Below, piece after piece: positions 1 through 7,253 of a DNA stretch of 13,552 nucleotides. The stretch lies in the NCBI GenBank assembly GCA_012799115.1, contig JAAZLY010000265.1, positions 1-13,552 of the forward strand. Reading direction: 5' to 3'. The stretch's first letter is position 1. Each line of letters begins with the position of its first letter. The notes beneath the pieces are model-generated. The model had not been told where the DNA came from, did no database searches, and saw only the letters and a program-made list of their open reading frames with translations. The position numbers and the translations under genes are program-made. This DNA is from Bacillota bacterium. Its GTDB lineage: Bacteria; Bacillota; Limnochordia; Darwinibacteriales; Darwinibacteriaceae.

Positions 1-1028
1 GCCAAGGCTCCAATCTCATCATTTCGATTAACAGATGTAATAGTCTCGAGATTGCCAGCAGCAATCCGCTCCGCACCTTCCTTCAAGCGAATGATCGGTT
101 TGGAGAGACTAACTGCTAAGAAGAAAGCCAAGACGGAACCAATTGCCACCGCTAGAACTACGATCAGAATCGCAATTCGCCTCATGCTCACCAGCGCACC
201 CATTACGTTTCGTTCGGAGGCTTCCAGAGCAATAGCCCACCCAGTGTGGCTGATTGGCGCAAAGGCGATAAAGATGTCTTCGTTATCTTTGCGATATGTA
301 TTAACCCCAGGTTCACCCTTGAGCATTTCTGTTACAATTGGCACAAGAGCTGTTTCCTGCGAAAAGAGGTCCGAGTTCCCCAGGAATTGTAAATCGGGAT
401 GGCCTAGCACCACGCGATTACCATTGACGAGCCAGCCATGACCAGACCCGGCTAGGGTCATATCACTGGCGATGGATTGAAGTTGCTCTAGGCTGACGGA
501 AAAGGCCACCACTCCAGCGACCTGGTTTGAATCATCATAAATCGCCCGGGCGAGCATGATCGTGGCCAAGTTCGTGGCTTGAGTGATCATCGGCTCTGAA
601 TAGAAGACTCCCTTCCCTTCGAGAGCACCGAGAAAATAGTCGCGTTGGGCGATGCTTATCATATGACCTTCCACGGTCAAGGCATTACCGGCCAAGTCGG
701 CGAGGAGAATGCCACCATAATGCGGACGTTCGCTAATCAGGGCGTTCATCAGTACCTGCGCTTGTTCCATTTCGAGTCCTCGAACGGCAGGAATCTGAGC
801 GAACAAGAACATATCATCTTCTATTGACTTAAACCACTGAGAAATTGCTTCACCATTCTGTTCTGCCACAAGCACGGCTTCCCGCAGAATGTAGGATCGA
901 ACCAATCCATTTGCACTAAAATAGAAAAAAGAGCTGACTCCCACAGTGATAATCAAGACAGCCAGACTGATCAGAACTACCATTCTTGTTTTGATGCTTG
1001 AGATGACAAAACGGTTCTTCAACAACAT
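1..1028 (-). CDS. Methyl-accepting chemotaxis-type sensor, dCache + HAMP (N-terminal part, cut by window edge)
   Basis: I read 342 codons with no stop on the minus strand before the window ends, so the C-terminal part is missing. Order of parts: short basic start, membrane segment about residues 17-38, a roughly 240-residue outside region, second membrane segment about 284-306, then a HAMP domain ending in NRNDEIGAL, where the window stops. The outside region resembles a dCache domain: RDYFLGALEGKG near 129-140, GVVAFSVSL near 172-180, and GHGWLVNGNRVVLGHPD near 196-212. Such sensors bind a small ligand outside the cell and signal inward. A chemotaxis signalling domain is the commonest continuation, but a kinase or cyclic-di-GMP domain cannot be excluded. 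The ATG at 1028 directly abuts AAGAAGGG, which is too close for good initiation; the in-frame TTG at 1022 has a 6-base gap and may be the real start. Confidence 0.85.
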   Translation of the reverse strand, partial: MLLKNRFVISSIKTRMVVLISLAVLIITVGVSSFFYFSANGLVRSYILREAVLVAEQNGEAISQWFKSIEDDMFLFAQIPAVRGLEMEQAQVLMNALISERPHYGGILLADLAGNALTVEGHMISIAQRDYFLGALEGKGVFYSEPMITQATNLATIMLARAIYDDSNQVAGVVAFSVSLEQLQSIASDMTLAGSGHGWLVNGNRVVLGHPDLQFLGNSDLFSQETALVPIVTEMLKGEPGVNTYRKDNEDIFIAFAPISHTGWAIALEASERNVMGALVSMRRIAILIVVLAVAIGSVLAFFLAVSLSKPIIRLKEGAERIAAGNLETITSVNRNDEIGAL

Positions 1029-1141
1029 CCCTTCTTTCGTTTCATAATACGATTTCGTACCATCCAAGGATGCAAGCTTGTCCTTTTCTTCCCTGAAAAT
1101 GACGCCAGCTTCATACAATTTCCTAACAAGCGAAACGTATT
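1029..1141 (-). promoter_or_regulatory. Structured 5' leader of the dCache sensor gene (candidate regulatory RNA)
   Basis: The leader between the predicted start point (about 1143) and the sensor gene has nested complementary segments. The closing helix is 1131-1141 with 1046-1057: 11 base pairs and one bulged base at 1052. Directly inside it, 1126-1130 pairs with 1077-1081 (CTTGT/ACAAG). A small hairpin lies at 1061-1072 (CATC, loop CTTG, GATG), and a weaker hairpin lies inside 1082-1125. CATCCTT in the small hairpin could alternatively pair, with one bulge, with the AAGGGATG ribosome binding site and start, giving a possible on/off switch. I recognise no known riboswitch class. The pairing is visible in the sequence; the function is inference. 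Confidence 0.35.
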
Positions 1142-1149
1142 TCAAACAA

Positions 1150-1179
1150 ATCATACCATGTACCTTGTCTTTGCGTCAA
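1150..1179 (-). promoter_or_regulatory. Sigma-A-like promoter for the dCache sensor gene
   Basis: On the minus strand, TTGACG (1179-1174) and TATGAT (1155-1150) are separated by 18 bases; each hexamer matches the consensus at 5 of 6 positions. The predicted start point is near 1143, which gives a leader of roughly 115 nt. No other good promoter is visible between the lipoprotein gene and the sensor gene. Confidence 0.65.
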
Positions 1180-1304
1180 GGTCGTGACAAACACCACAAA
1201 CTTTGACAAGGACGGAACAATCGCTTCCAATACGTTCCCAGGATGGGTTAGAAGGTATGTGATGGTGAAGGTATAGGTGGCCATCATCAATCGGCCTTGG
1301 CCAG

Positions 1305-1691
1305 TTATCTTCTGCTGCCTAGATTCTTGACGCTGATCGTGCCGCTGGCGGCCTTACCTGTTAGGATGAACGTGTATTCATCCGACTCGGAAACCGTTAC
1401 CGTAAAGAGACCTGACTGCACGTTGCTCCCAGTATAGGGCTCGCTGGAGCCTCGTCCGCTCATGGTGAGGGCTATCGTACCAGCTGTCTTTGTCACATCG
1501 ATTTGAACTGTATCGTCCTTCTTCAGGGGTAGCGCACAGGTACCTTGCGAGCTCCACTCTGAAAACTCCATGGAAAATCCAGTTTGCTGACTTTCTTCCA
1601 AGATCACAATACTACCCTTAGGTGCCACACAGGCGGCTAAGACCAGAATCATTGCAGTGATAATCATGAAGCTCAGGATCCGAGAAAGCAT
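1305..1691 (-). CDS. Small secreted lipoprotein, beta-rich, function unknown
   Basis: 128 residues. The N-terminus is a lipoprotein signal: hydrophobic residues 6-20, then the lipobox LVLAAC with the lipid-carrying cysteine at 21, so the mature protein of about 108 residues is anchored outside the membrane. The rest is mostly short beta-type segments. The end (GLFTVTVSESDEYTFILTGK, about 94-113) resembles the pattern 'sGtYtf.ltG.nasGsv.v' of small beta-sandwich lipoproteins common in Bacillota; I infer this from pattern only. One more cysteine (C52) lies in the mature part. The ATG at 1691 has AAGGAGGT 7 bases upstream; a longer reading to 1733 has no such support. It overlaps the hydrolase gene by 19 bases, and its ribosome binding site lies inside that gene, so translation is probably coupled. 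Confidence 0.75.
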   Translation of the reverse strand: MLSRILSFMIITAMILVLAACVAPKGSIVILEESQQTGFSMEFSEWSSQGTCALPLKKDDTVQIDVTKTAGTIALTMSGRGSSEPYTGSNVQSGLFTVTVSESDEYTFILTGKAASGTISVKNLGSRR

Positions 1692-2848
1692 GATAGTACC
1701 TCCTTGACAAACTTGTCGGTTTCGTTGATCCATGGGCTATGCCCAGAGTGTTCAAACCATACAATCCCTTTGGCGGGGGCATCTAAGATGCGTTCGTATT
1801 CCTCCACCAACTCCGTTGGGGCATTGAGGTCATGACGCCCTAGGAAGAAATAGACTGGCACGTCCAACTTGGCATAGTCCCGTCTTAGATCGATGTCATA
1901 GAGCTGTGGATAGACATGATTGTAGGTGCTTACAATTCCCCGCACAAAGTTGATTTTGTCTAGCAAACTATACTCCGAAGATCCAATATCCCGCAGAGTG
2001 TTGTAACCGGGATTCTTGATCTCCGGGTTGTTCGCCATCTTTGCGCTGAGGTAGTTCAGGTACAACGCGCTCTTCCAGGTAACATCGCTTCCATAATAGG
2101 GAGGTATGCCATTAGCCAGGAGCCGTTTGATCAGGGACGTGTTACCTTCTTCTTGAGCAATTTCCATGGCCAGCTGGTAATCGATTCGTTCCGTTGCAGC
2201 GAAATCCACCATCTGCCCCGTACCAATCAGGGCATGATAGGAGTCTGGGTACTTTTCAATCAGGAAAATTCCCAAGGCACTACCCCATGATTCACCGATT
2301 AAGTAAATCCTATCCTGCTCGAAACGCCCTTTTAGGTACTCTGTCAAGGCATGAGCCGATTGGAGATAGGTAGAAAGGGTGATCTCCTCCGTCTTTATTG
2401 CGTAGTAGGATTTGCCTGAACCGGGCTGATCCCAATTGACGATAACAAAGTGTTTCTCTAACTCTGAGAGTTCGTGGCGCACTGCCGCCATTTGCGTGCC
2501 GCCAGGGCCGCCCGCTAGAAAGAGTAGTACGGGCTTGCTACGGTCCCATCCCCTAATACTGATCCATTGCTTCATGCCTCCAAGCTCAAGTTTAAGGAGT
2601 TCCGCTATGCTGCCTGAGACGTTAATTGGGGGAGTTGCTGCAGTAAACTGGGTAAGAGCGACAAGACCACCGTTCAAAACGGATAGAGCTGCCAGGAGAA
2701 CAAAAGCCTTCTTCATTCGTACGGTGCCTTTTGCATTGCCTTTGTGACATACTCGGGCGCGGATTTCCTGCGCTACAAGGACGAGGATCGCTACAAGTAT
2801 AAGAACCAGGAAAACCGTAAGTAGGACAAAAAGAATCACTTGAATCAT
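1673..2848 (-). CDS. Membrane-anchored alpha/beta hydrolase, proline iminopeptidase-like (S33 type)
   Basis: 391 residues. Two hydrophobic stretches (about 3-25 and 46-68) precede the enzyme, which therefore probably sits outside the membrane on an N-terminal anchor. Fold motifs are complete: oxyanion loop LAGGPGG (111-117), NWDQPGSG (138-144), nucleophile elbow GESWG with Ser187, Asp340 in GRHD, and His370 in HSGHSPW. GGPGG plus DQPGSG is typical of prolyl aminopeptidase-like hydrolases, although many relatives act on other amides or esters, so the substrate is unknown. The ATG at 2848 has GGGAGG 8 bases upstream. Met45 begins a second signal-like sequence but has a weak ribosome binding site. 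The gene overlaps the downstream lipoprotein gene, which suggests the two products work at the same membrane surface. Confidence 0.85.
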   Translation of the reverse strand: MIQVILFVLLTVFLVLILVAILVLVAQEIRARVCHKGNAKGTVRMKKAFVLLAALSVLNGGLVALTQFTAATPPINVSGSIAELLKLELGGMKQWISIRGWDRSKPVLLFLAGGPGGTQMAAVRHELSELEKHFVIVNWDQPGSGKSYYAIKTEEITLSTYLQSAHALTEYLKGRFEQDRIYLIGESWGSALGIFLIEKYPDSYHALIGTGQMVDFAATERIDYQLAMEIAQEEGNTSLIKRLLANGIPPYYGSDVTWKSALYLNYLSAKMANNPEIKNPGYNTLRDIGSSEYSLLDKINFVRGIVSTYNHVYPQLYDIDLRRDYAKLDVPVYFFLGRHDLNAPTELVEEYERILDAPAKGIVWFEHSGHSPWINETDKFVKEVLSCFLGS

Positions 2849-2989
2849 GACAAGAACCTCCCGCCTTCGGTCTTTGTGTAGATGCTCTGTAGGACATTTC
2901 TCATCAGAAGTATGTCAATGATGCGACTTGATTCATGCACCGTCTGATACCCCCTCCCTTGTCGATTGCTGGGGACTATAACTCCAATG

Positions 2990-3047
2990 AAAAAAGCTGT
3001 ACTACAGATCTCCTGCTTATCCTAGCAAGTGAACCTGTCATACAGCT
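2990..3047 (-). terminator. Rho-independent terminator after the histidine kinase gene
   Basis: On the minus strand, AGCTGTA (3047-3041) pairs with TACAGCT (3001-2995), with inner helices ACAG/CTGT (3038-3035 with 3007-3004) and TGCT/AGCA (3027-3024 with 3017-3014), followed by six T's. It begins about 20 bases after the kinase stop codon. The long imperfect stem is less typical than a short GC-rich hairpin, but the position and T-run fit. Confidence 0.65.
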
Positions 3048-3068
3048 GAAATGACCCTTAAATCTACC

Positions 3069-4478
3069 TTAAATCGTTGGAATGGTCATCCTAAAGGTTG
3101 AACCCTTCCCACTACTCGAGCAGAGCACCACATCGCCACCATGTGCCTCCGTGATCCTCTTGGCAATAGCAAGTCCAAGCCCGCTACCGCCGGTTTCGAA
3201 GGTGCGGGCATAATCGGCACGAACAAAGGGCTTAAATATGTCGCCCTTCAAACGAGTCGGGATCCCAATCCCATTATCGCTAAAGTGAATCATCGCCTGA
3301 TCATCTGTCACAGTCAAGCTTACACTTACGGTTGTTCCCCTAGGATTATATCGCACTGCATTGTCGGCCAGGTTATGCACGACACGTCCAAAGCGGTCAA
3401 TGTCGAGCCAGGCCCAAACAGGCTCCTCAGGAATAGCGAACTCATAGTCAAAGCCCGCCCGTTCTAGCTCTTGCACAAGCTCGCCGCAGATCTGGCGGAG
3501 AACTTCGCAGAGATCGGTTGCTTCCAGATGGAGAGAAAACTCAGGGCTATCCATTTGTGACAACTCAAATAGCTCCGTTAGGAGCCGGTTGGCCCTTTGA
3601 CTGTTCTTCTGGATAACCTCCAAACATCCACGCCTCTCCTCCTCGCTCATCGTGGCCGCATGCAAGAGACGCTCCGCATACCCTTCAATGCTGGCCATGG
3701 GGTTCTTTAGGTCATGGGAAATGTCCAAAATCAGTTGCCGCCTATCCCCCTCGGACTTCTTGCGCAGATCGATTTCTTCTTCGATCCGAGAGGCCATGTC
3801 GTTAAAGGTGTCTTGCAGCTCGGCAAACTCATTCGTCAGGCGCAAGTCTACCCTTGCAGAATAATCTCCCTCCCGCAAAAGCCTTGTACCATCACGAAGC
3901 TTGCGCAGGGACTCGGTGATTCTCGACCCAGTGATTCTGGAGTAGACGATGGTAAGTGCGGTAAGTAGCAGAAGGTAGATGGCAATCGTCAATCCAAAGA
4001 TAAATGCTACTCGAGGGAAGTTACCTGTTGCCGCCTTAGGATTCATTTTGACTTCAAAATCGATGCGAAAGGATGTCGGAAAGGTGATAATCAGCCAAAA
4101 CTCCCCTTGTGGATTGTATAGAATGTCATGACTGAGAGTTCTATCCTTACTCTTACTTTCCACCAAAAACTCGGTAAACTCTGCCGGCGTCAGTTGTCTT
4201 TTTGGCAATGCGTCCTTGCCTTCTGCAACGACAACTCGGTAGTCTTTGTCAACAATCTGCAAGCTACCACCGTTTTTAAGTATGGGTGCGGGGTCGATGA
4301 ACCGGTAATCATCCCGCATCATAGCACTGGCTGGATACCGATTCTTTGTAAATGTGTCTTCCGCCAAATGATTGGCTATGATCAAAAAAAAGTATGCTGA
4401 CACTGTCGCTACTGCGACCAAGACAAAGACCACTAGATAGTGCAGGAAAAACTGATTTGAAATGGTCTTTCTCATCAT
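3069..4478 (-). CDS. Two-component sensor histidine kinase
   Basis: 469 residues. Layout: membrane segment about 11-34, outside sensing region about 35-155, second membrane segment about 157-179, HAMP about 180-235, phosphoacceptor domain with His255 in ISHDLKNP, then the ATPase domain with N-box HNLADNAVRYNP (368-379), G1 box DNGIG (401-405), F-box IFKPFVRAD (414-422) and G2 box GGSGLGLAI (430-438). All catalytic motifs are intact, so it should autophosphorylate and pass phosphate to the regulator encoded just upstream. The outside region is too small and plain to name a signal. ATGATGA overlaps the regulator stop codon, so the pair is translationally coupled; the second ATG at 4475 is an equally possible start. 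Confidence 0.95.
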   Translation of the reverse strand: MMRKTISNQFFLHYLVVFVLVAVATVSAYFFLIIANHLAEDTFTKNRYPASAMMRDDYRFIDPAPILKNGGSLQIVDKDYRVVVAEGKDALPKRQLTPAEFTEFLVESKSKDRTLSHDILYNPQGEFWLIITFPTSFRIDFEVKMNPKAATGNFPRVAFIFGLTIAIYLLLLTALTIVYSRITGSRITESLRKLRDGTRLLREGDYSARVDLRLTNEFAELQDTFNDMASRIEEEIDLRKKSEGDRRQLILDISHDLKNPMASIEGYAERLLHAATMSEEERRGCLEVIQKNSQRANRLLTELFELSQMDSPEFSLHLEATDLCEVLRQICGELVQELERAGFDYEFAIPEEPVWAWLDIDRFGRVVHNLADNAVRYNPRGTTVSVSLTVTDDQAMIHFSDNGIGIPTRLKGDIFKPFVRADYARTFETGGSGLGLAIAKRITEAHGGDVVLCSSSGKGSTFRMTIPTI

Positions 4479-5164
4479 CTTCTACCCTGATTGTCAAGCT
4501 TGTAACCAATGCCGCGAATGGTCTGAAGATAATGGGGCCTATGGGAATCCTCCTCAATTCGACTCCGGAGGCGACTCATGTGGACCATCACAGTGTTATC
4601 ATCATAGTAGTTCTCTTCGTCCCACACGGCCTGATACAACTGCCGCTTGGTAAACACCCGCTCGGGGTTCTCCATGAAATGCACGAGCAGCTTATACTCC
4701 TTGGCCCCCAGTTCCAGGGCAGTTCCATCCTTGTAGGCGCAGCATCTTTCTTTGTCAATGGTGAGCTCCCCGTATCGAAGGATGGTAGTTGGCTTGGACA
4801 GATACTCATTGCTCCGCCGTAGCTGGGCTCCTACACGAGCCACCAACTCACTGATGGAAAAAGGCTTTGAAAGATAATCATCTGCCCCTAACCCCAGTCC
4901 TAAGACTTTATCTTGTTCGTCGCTTCTGGCGGTCAAAAAGATGACGGGAATCGTACTGTGTTCACGTAGTTTGAGCAGTACAGTAAAGCCGTCCATAACC
5001 GGCATGTTGATATCAAGAATGGCCAGTACTATCTCTTGGTTCATAAGAATGTGCAGCGCTTCCTTACCATTTCCCGCAGTAGCAACAGTGTACCCATCCT
5101 CCTCTAGACTGAGCTTTACAAGGTTTCGAATATCAACCTCATCATCTGCGATCAAAATCGACAT
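4475..5164 (-). CDS. OmpR/PhoB-family response regulator
   Basis: 229 residues. The receiver domain (about 1-115) has acidic residues D7 and D8, phosphoacceptor Asp51 in LAILDINMPVMDG, Thr78 and Lys100. The winged-helix DNA-binding domain covers about 127-225, ending with VHMSRLRSRIEED and the wing segment YLQTIRGIGYKL. I chose the ATG at 5164 because AGGAGG lies 9 bases before it and MSILIADDE is the normal family start; a longer reading to 5197 lacks both. It should bind DNA after phosphorylation by the kinase that follows. The targets are unknown; the divergent prenyltransferase gene is an obvious candidate from position only. Confidence 0.95.
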   Translation of the reverse strand: MSILIADDEVDIRNLVKLSLEEDGYTVATAGNGKEALHILMNQEIVLAILDINMPVMDGFTVLLKLREHSTIPVIFLTARSDEQDKVLGLGLGADDYLSKPFSISELVARVGAQLRRSNEYLSKPTTILRYGELTIDKERCCAYKDGTALELGAKEYKLLVHFMENPERVFTKRQLYQAVWDEENYYDDNTVMVHMSRLRSRIEEDSHRPHYLQTIRGIGYKLDNQGRR

Positions 5165-5210
5165 CGTTGCACTCCTCCTAATCGCATCCATTGGCACATT
5201 TTCTGCCCTT

Positions 5211-5238
5211 ATTTTACCATTTCATCTTCTCCTGTAAA
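5211..5238 (-). promoter_or_regulatory. Promoter for the two-component operon
   Basis: On the minus strand, TTTACA (5238-5233) and TAAAAT (5216-5211) are spaced by 16 bases, 47 bases upstream of the regulator ATG. Both hexamers are close to the sigma-A consensus. Confidence 0.5.
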
Positions 5239-5351
5239 GGGAAAAATGGACCTCAAGGCTGAGCTTGATACCTCGATTCATTTGGACCTTTGGTTATTCC
5301 TGGCTCTTTCGGGAAAGCTTATGTGTAGAACGATGATAAGGAGGTCTACTC

Positions 5352-6248
5352 GTGACCATGATCTTAGTGCGAAACACATCTAGCCTGATCCGGCTGTGGT
5401 GGACTAGCATACGACCATTTAGCCTTGGGACCTCCCTTTTAGCTGTCCTCTTTGGAGTCTCCTTAGCAAGGCAAACGGGTCTTACCCTTCGAGGTACAGT
5501 CCTTGCCTTGACTCTGCTCATAGCTTTACTAATCCATGTTGTCACGAACCTGACAAACTCCCTCTATGATTGGATCTCTGGTCATGACAAAGCAACAAGC
5601 CCACAGGCCATTCCCATTCTTAGGGACAACCCACAGGGGGTTAAGCTCGTCAAGCAGGCGATTTCTCTGTTATCTCTCGTTATTGCCATCGCCTCCCTCC
5701 TCTTTGCGTACTTCACCAGCTGGCCTATGCTGCTGTGGCCAGTTACAGGTTATCTAGGCGGAATCTACTACACAAAGCCTCCCCTTGCCTATAAGCACAA
5801 GGGCATTAGCCTCCCTGCCGTCTTCGTATTGATGGGTATGATGCTACCCATGGTCTCTTTTGTAGCACAAACCTCCTATGTAAGCAAAGAGCTGATTGTC
5901 TTCTGCCTACCTGTTGCACTCCTGGTAGCGGCGATCTTGGGTGCTAATGAACTTCGGGACCGTGGCGTTGATGCAGCAGCCGGAAGTATCACATTTACAG
6001 TTCTTTTCGGCGACCGATTCTGCGGCGCACTGTACTATGCGCTACTGACCCTACCCTACCTTTTTATTGCCATAAGTGTGCTCTGGTTCTCCCTCGCACC
6101 GGCATCCCTCACCGTCTTCTTGACTCTACCCCTAGTCCCATCCCTGACAAGGAAAGTGCAAGAGCAGGAGTTCCGCGGTCTAGATGTGGCCACAGCCCAG
6201 TTTCATGGACTCTTTTGCTTCATTTATATCCTCAGCTTGTACTTCTAA
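5352..6248 (+). CDS. UbiA-superfamily prenyltransferase, MenA-like
   Basis: 298 residues, strongly hydrophobic with about eight or nine membrane helices, as usual for the family. The first metal-diphosphate motif region is NLTNSLYDWISGHD (66-79), then YYTKPPLAYKHKG (139-151), which matches the YTxPP block of 1,4-dihydroxy-2-naphthoate prenyltransferases, then the second Asp-rich motif NELRDRGVDAAAG (199-211). Family members attach an isoprenoid chain to an aromatic acceptor, as in menaquinone synthesis. The first motif has Ser at 70 where MenA normally has Asp (NDxxD), so activity or substrate may differ. No other quinone gene is nearby. The GTG at 5352 is chosen because AAGGAGGT lies 6 bases upstream; the ATG two codons later is too far. 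The next gene, a protease, is in the same orientation 54 bases away. Confidence 0.85.
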   Translation: MTMILVRNTSSLIRLWWTSIRPFSLGTSLLAVLFGVSLARQTGLTLRGTVLALTLLIALLIHVVTNLTNSLYDWISGHDKATSPQAIPILRDNPQGVKLVKQAISLLSLVIAIASLLFAYFTSWPMLLWPVTGYLGGIYYTKPPLAYKHKGISLPAVFVLMGMMLPMVSFVAQTSYVSKELIVFCLPVALLVAAILGANELRDRGVDAAAGSITFTVLFGDRFCGALYYALLTLPYLFIAISVLWFSLAPASLTVFLTLPLVPSLTRKVQEQEFRGLDVATAQFHGLFCFIYILSLYF

Positions 6249-6302
6249 CCAGGCACACTGTGGAGCGAACACTATGCAAGAAAAAGTCTACAGGTAATAG
6301 TT

Positions 6303-7196
6303 GTGAAGGATATTTCTACAGTTGAACCAGGTCTAGGACTCAGAGTTCTTCATGAGAAGGGCTATGCAGGTAAAGGAATCAATGTGGCGATTATTGACGG
6401 GTTGCTGCTAGAAACCCATGAGGAGTTTGCAGATAGTCTTGTCCACCTTGAGATCGTGGGTTCAGTGATGGAAGAAGATCATTATCATGGTACCACTGTT
6501 GCCAGTATCCTTACGGGAAAACTATGCGGCGTGGTTCCCCAAGCTAGACTACACTTCTTTGCAACCAACTTTGCTGAAGAAAGTAACGTCCTCGTAGCAT
6601 TAGAGAGGCTCTTGGCCTATAATGAAACACTCGAGGCGGAAGAAAAGATCCGATTTGTCAACATTTCTACTGGCTTACGCCAAGAACAAGACGCCTTCCA
6701 AAGCTTGGTAGAGAAGGCCTGGGACCAAGGAATCATCGTGTTTACTTCTACGATGCCTACGATGACGGATCCACCATTTGCCCTCCGAGAAGCGGCTTAT
6801 GTTGACAAGGCGAATATGAACCAGTTGGACAACATTGTGATCGGGGATTGGATGAATGAGTTTCTCAAGCAAAACAACATGACGAGGGAAGAACTAGTGC
6901 GAATCCGAGAGACCAACGATCTGGAAAATGGCTATGTAAGCCTCTATCTCCCCTGTTCCGGGAGATATGTGGCCTCCCATGTAGAGTCCAATGGGTATGT
7001 CCTGGATAACGAAGGAGGACTAAGTTGGGGCACTCCATTCCTGACAGGGTTAGCAGCCCTAGCCTCCTCGGTTAACCCCAGTCTGACAAACGAACAGGTG
7101 TTGTCTCTCTTGCAACGTTCGATCATACGAAACGACAAGGGTTTAGACATCATCGATCCACAGATACTAGTCTCCCTTGCGGGCAGTTCGAGTTGA
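6303..7196 (+). CDS. Subtilisin-like (S8) serine protease, apparently cytoplasmic
   Basis: 297 residues, short for a subtilase, with no signal peptide, propeptide or membrane segment. The catalytic triad is visible in order: Asp32 in VAIIDG, His62 in HGTTVASI, and Ser241 in GGLSWGTPFLTGLAAL, which lines up with the usual GTSxAxP. The usual oxyanion Asn block (AAGNxG) is replaced by VFTSTMPTM (146-154), with no Asn, so activity may be altered. A basic and acidic insert of about 40 residues (about 180-220) precedes the Ser block. The GTG at 6303 has only AGGT upstream as a weak ribosome binding site; no other start exists in frame before the prenyltransferase stop. It follows the UbiA-like gene and is probably co-transcribed with it. 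The substrate is unknown; peptide processing is possible but not shown. Confidence 0.8.
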   Translation: MKDISTVEPGLGLRVLHEKGYAGKGINVAIIDGLLLETHEEFADSLVHLEIVGSVMEEDHYHGTTVASILTGKLCGVVPQARLHFFATNFAEESNVLVALERLLAYNETLEAEEKIRFVNISTGLRQEQDAFQSLVEKAWDQGIIVFTSTMPTMTDPPFALREAAYVDKANMNQLDNIVIGDWMNEFLKQNNMTREELVRIRETNDLENGYVSLYLPCSGRYVASHVESNGYVLDNEGGLSWGTPFLTGLAALASSVNPSLTNEQVLSLLQRSIIRNDKGLDIIDPQILVSLAGSSS

Positions 7197-7218
7197 TCAG
7201 GCATGTTGGCTCGTGTGC

Positions 7219-7253
7219 AAAAAGGAACTCCGGGGCTTGCTTAGTCCCGGAGT
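7219..7253. terminator. Terminator at the convergent ends of the protease gene and sugar operon
   Basis: The stem ACTCCGGG (7227-7234) pairs with CCCGGAGT (7246-7253) over 8 base pairs, with an 11-base loop that contains the oxidoreductase stop codon. On the minus strand it is followed by TTCCTTTTTG, a good U-run for the operon ending there. On the plus strand it is followed by CTTATCTTA, so it may also stop protease transcripts. The minus-strand stem begins inside the last four codons of the oxidoreductase gene. Confidence 0.75.

Noticed and set aside
52..827. Plus-strand open frames at 52-441 and 645-827
   Set aside because: They are antisense to the dCache sensor gene, whose translation shows clear domain motifs throughout.
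1169..1177. GACGCAAAG on the minus strand, as in the cyclic-di-GMP-I (GEMM) riboswitch core
   Set aside because: The other conserved GEMM parts are absent, and these bases overlap the promoter -35 region and spacer, so they are probably not transcribed from it.
1180..1304. Possible terminator after the lipoprotein gene (GGCC repeats and GGAAC/GTTCC)
   Set aside because: Stems are 4-5 bp with long loops and no T-run on the minus strand; I cannot support a terminator here.
2913..2918. Perfect TTGACA (minus strand) upstream of the hydrolase gene
   Set aside because: No reasonable -10 hexamer lies 16-19 bases downstream, so I could not support a promoter.
4394..4822. 142-codon open frame on the plus strand opposite the response regulator and kinase
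   Set aside because: It lies opposite two clear genes with full motifs, has no ribosome binding site, and resembles no protein; an antisense shadow.
5306..5317. CTTTC-GG-GAAAG inverted repeat upstream of the prenyltransferase
   Set aside because: The loop of two bases is too small for a stable hairpin of this form, and there is no U-run.
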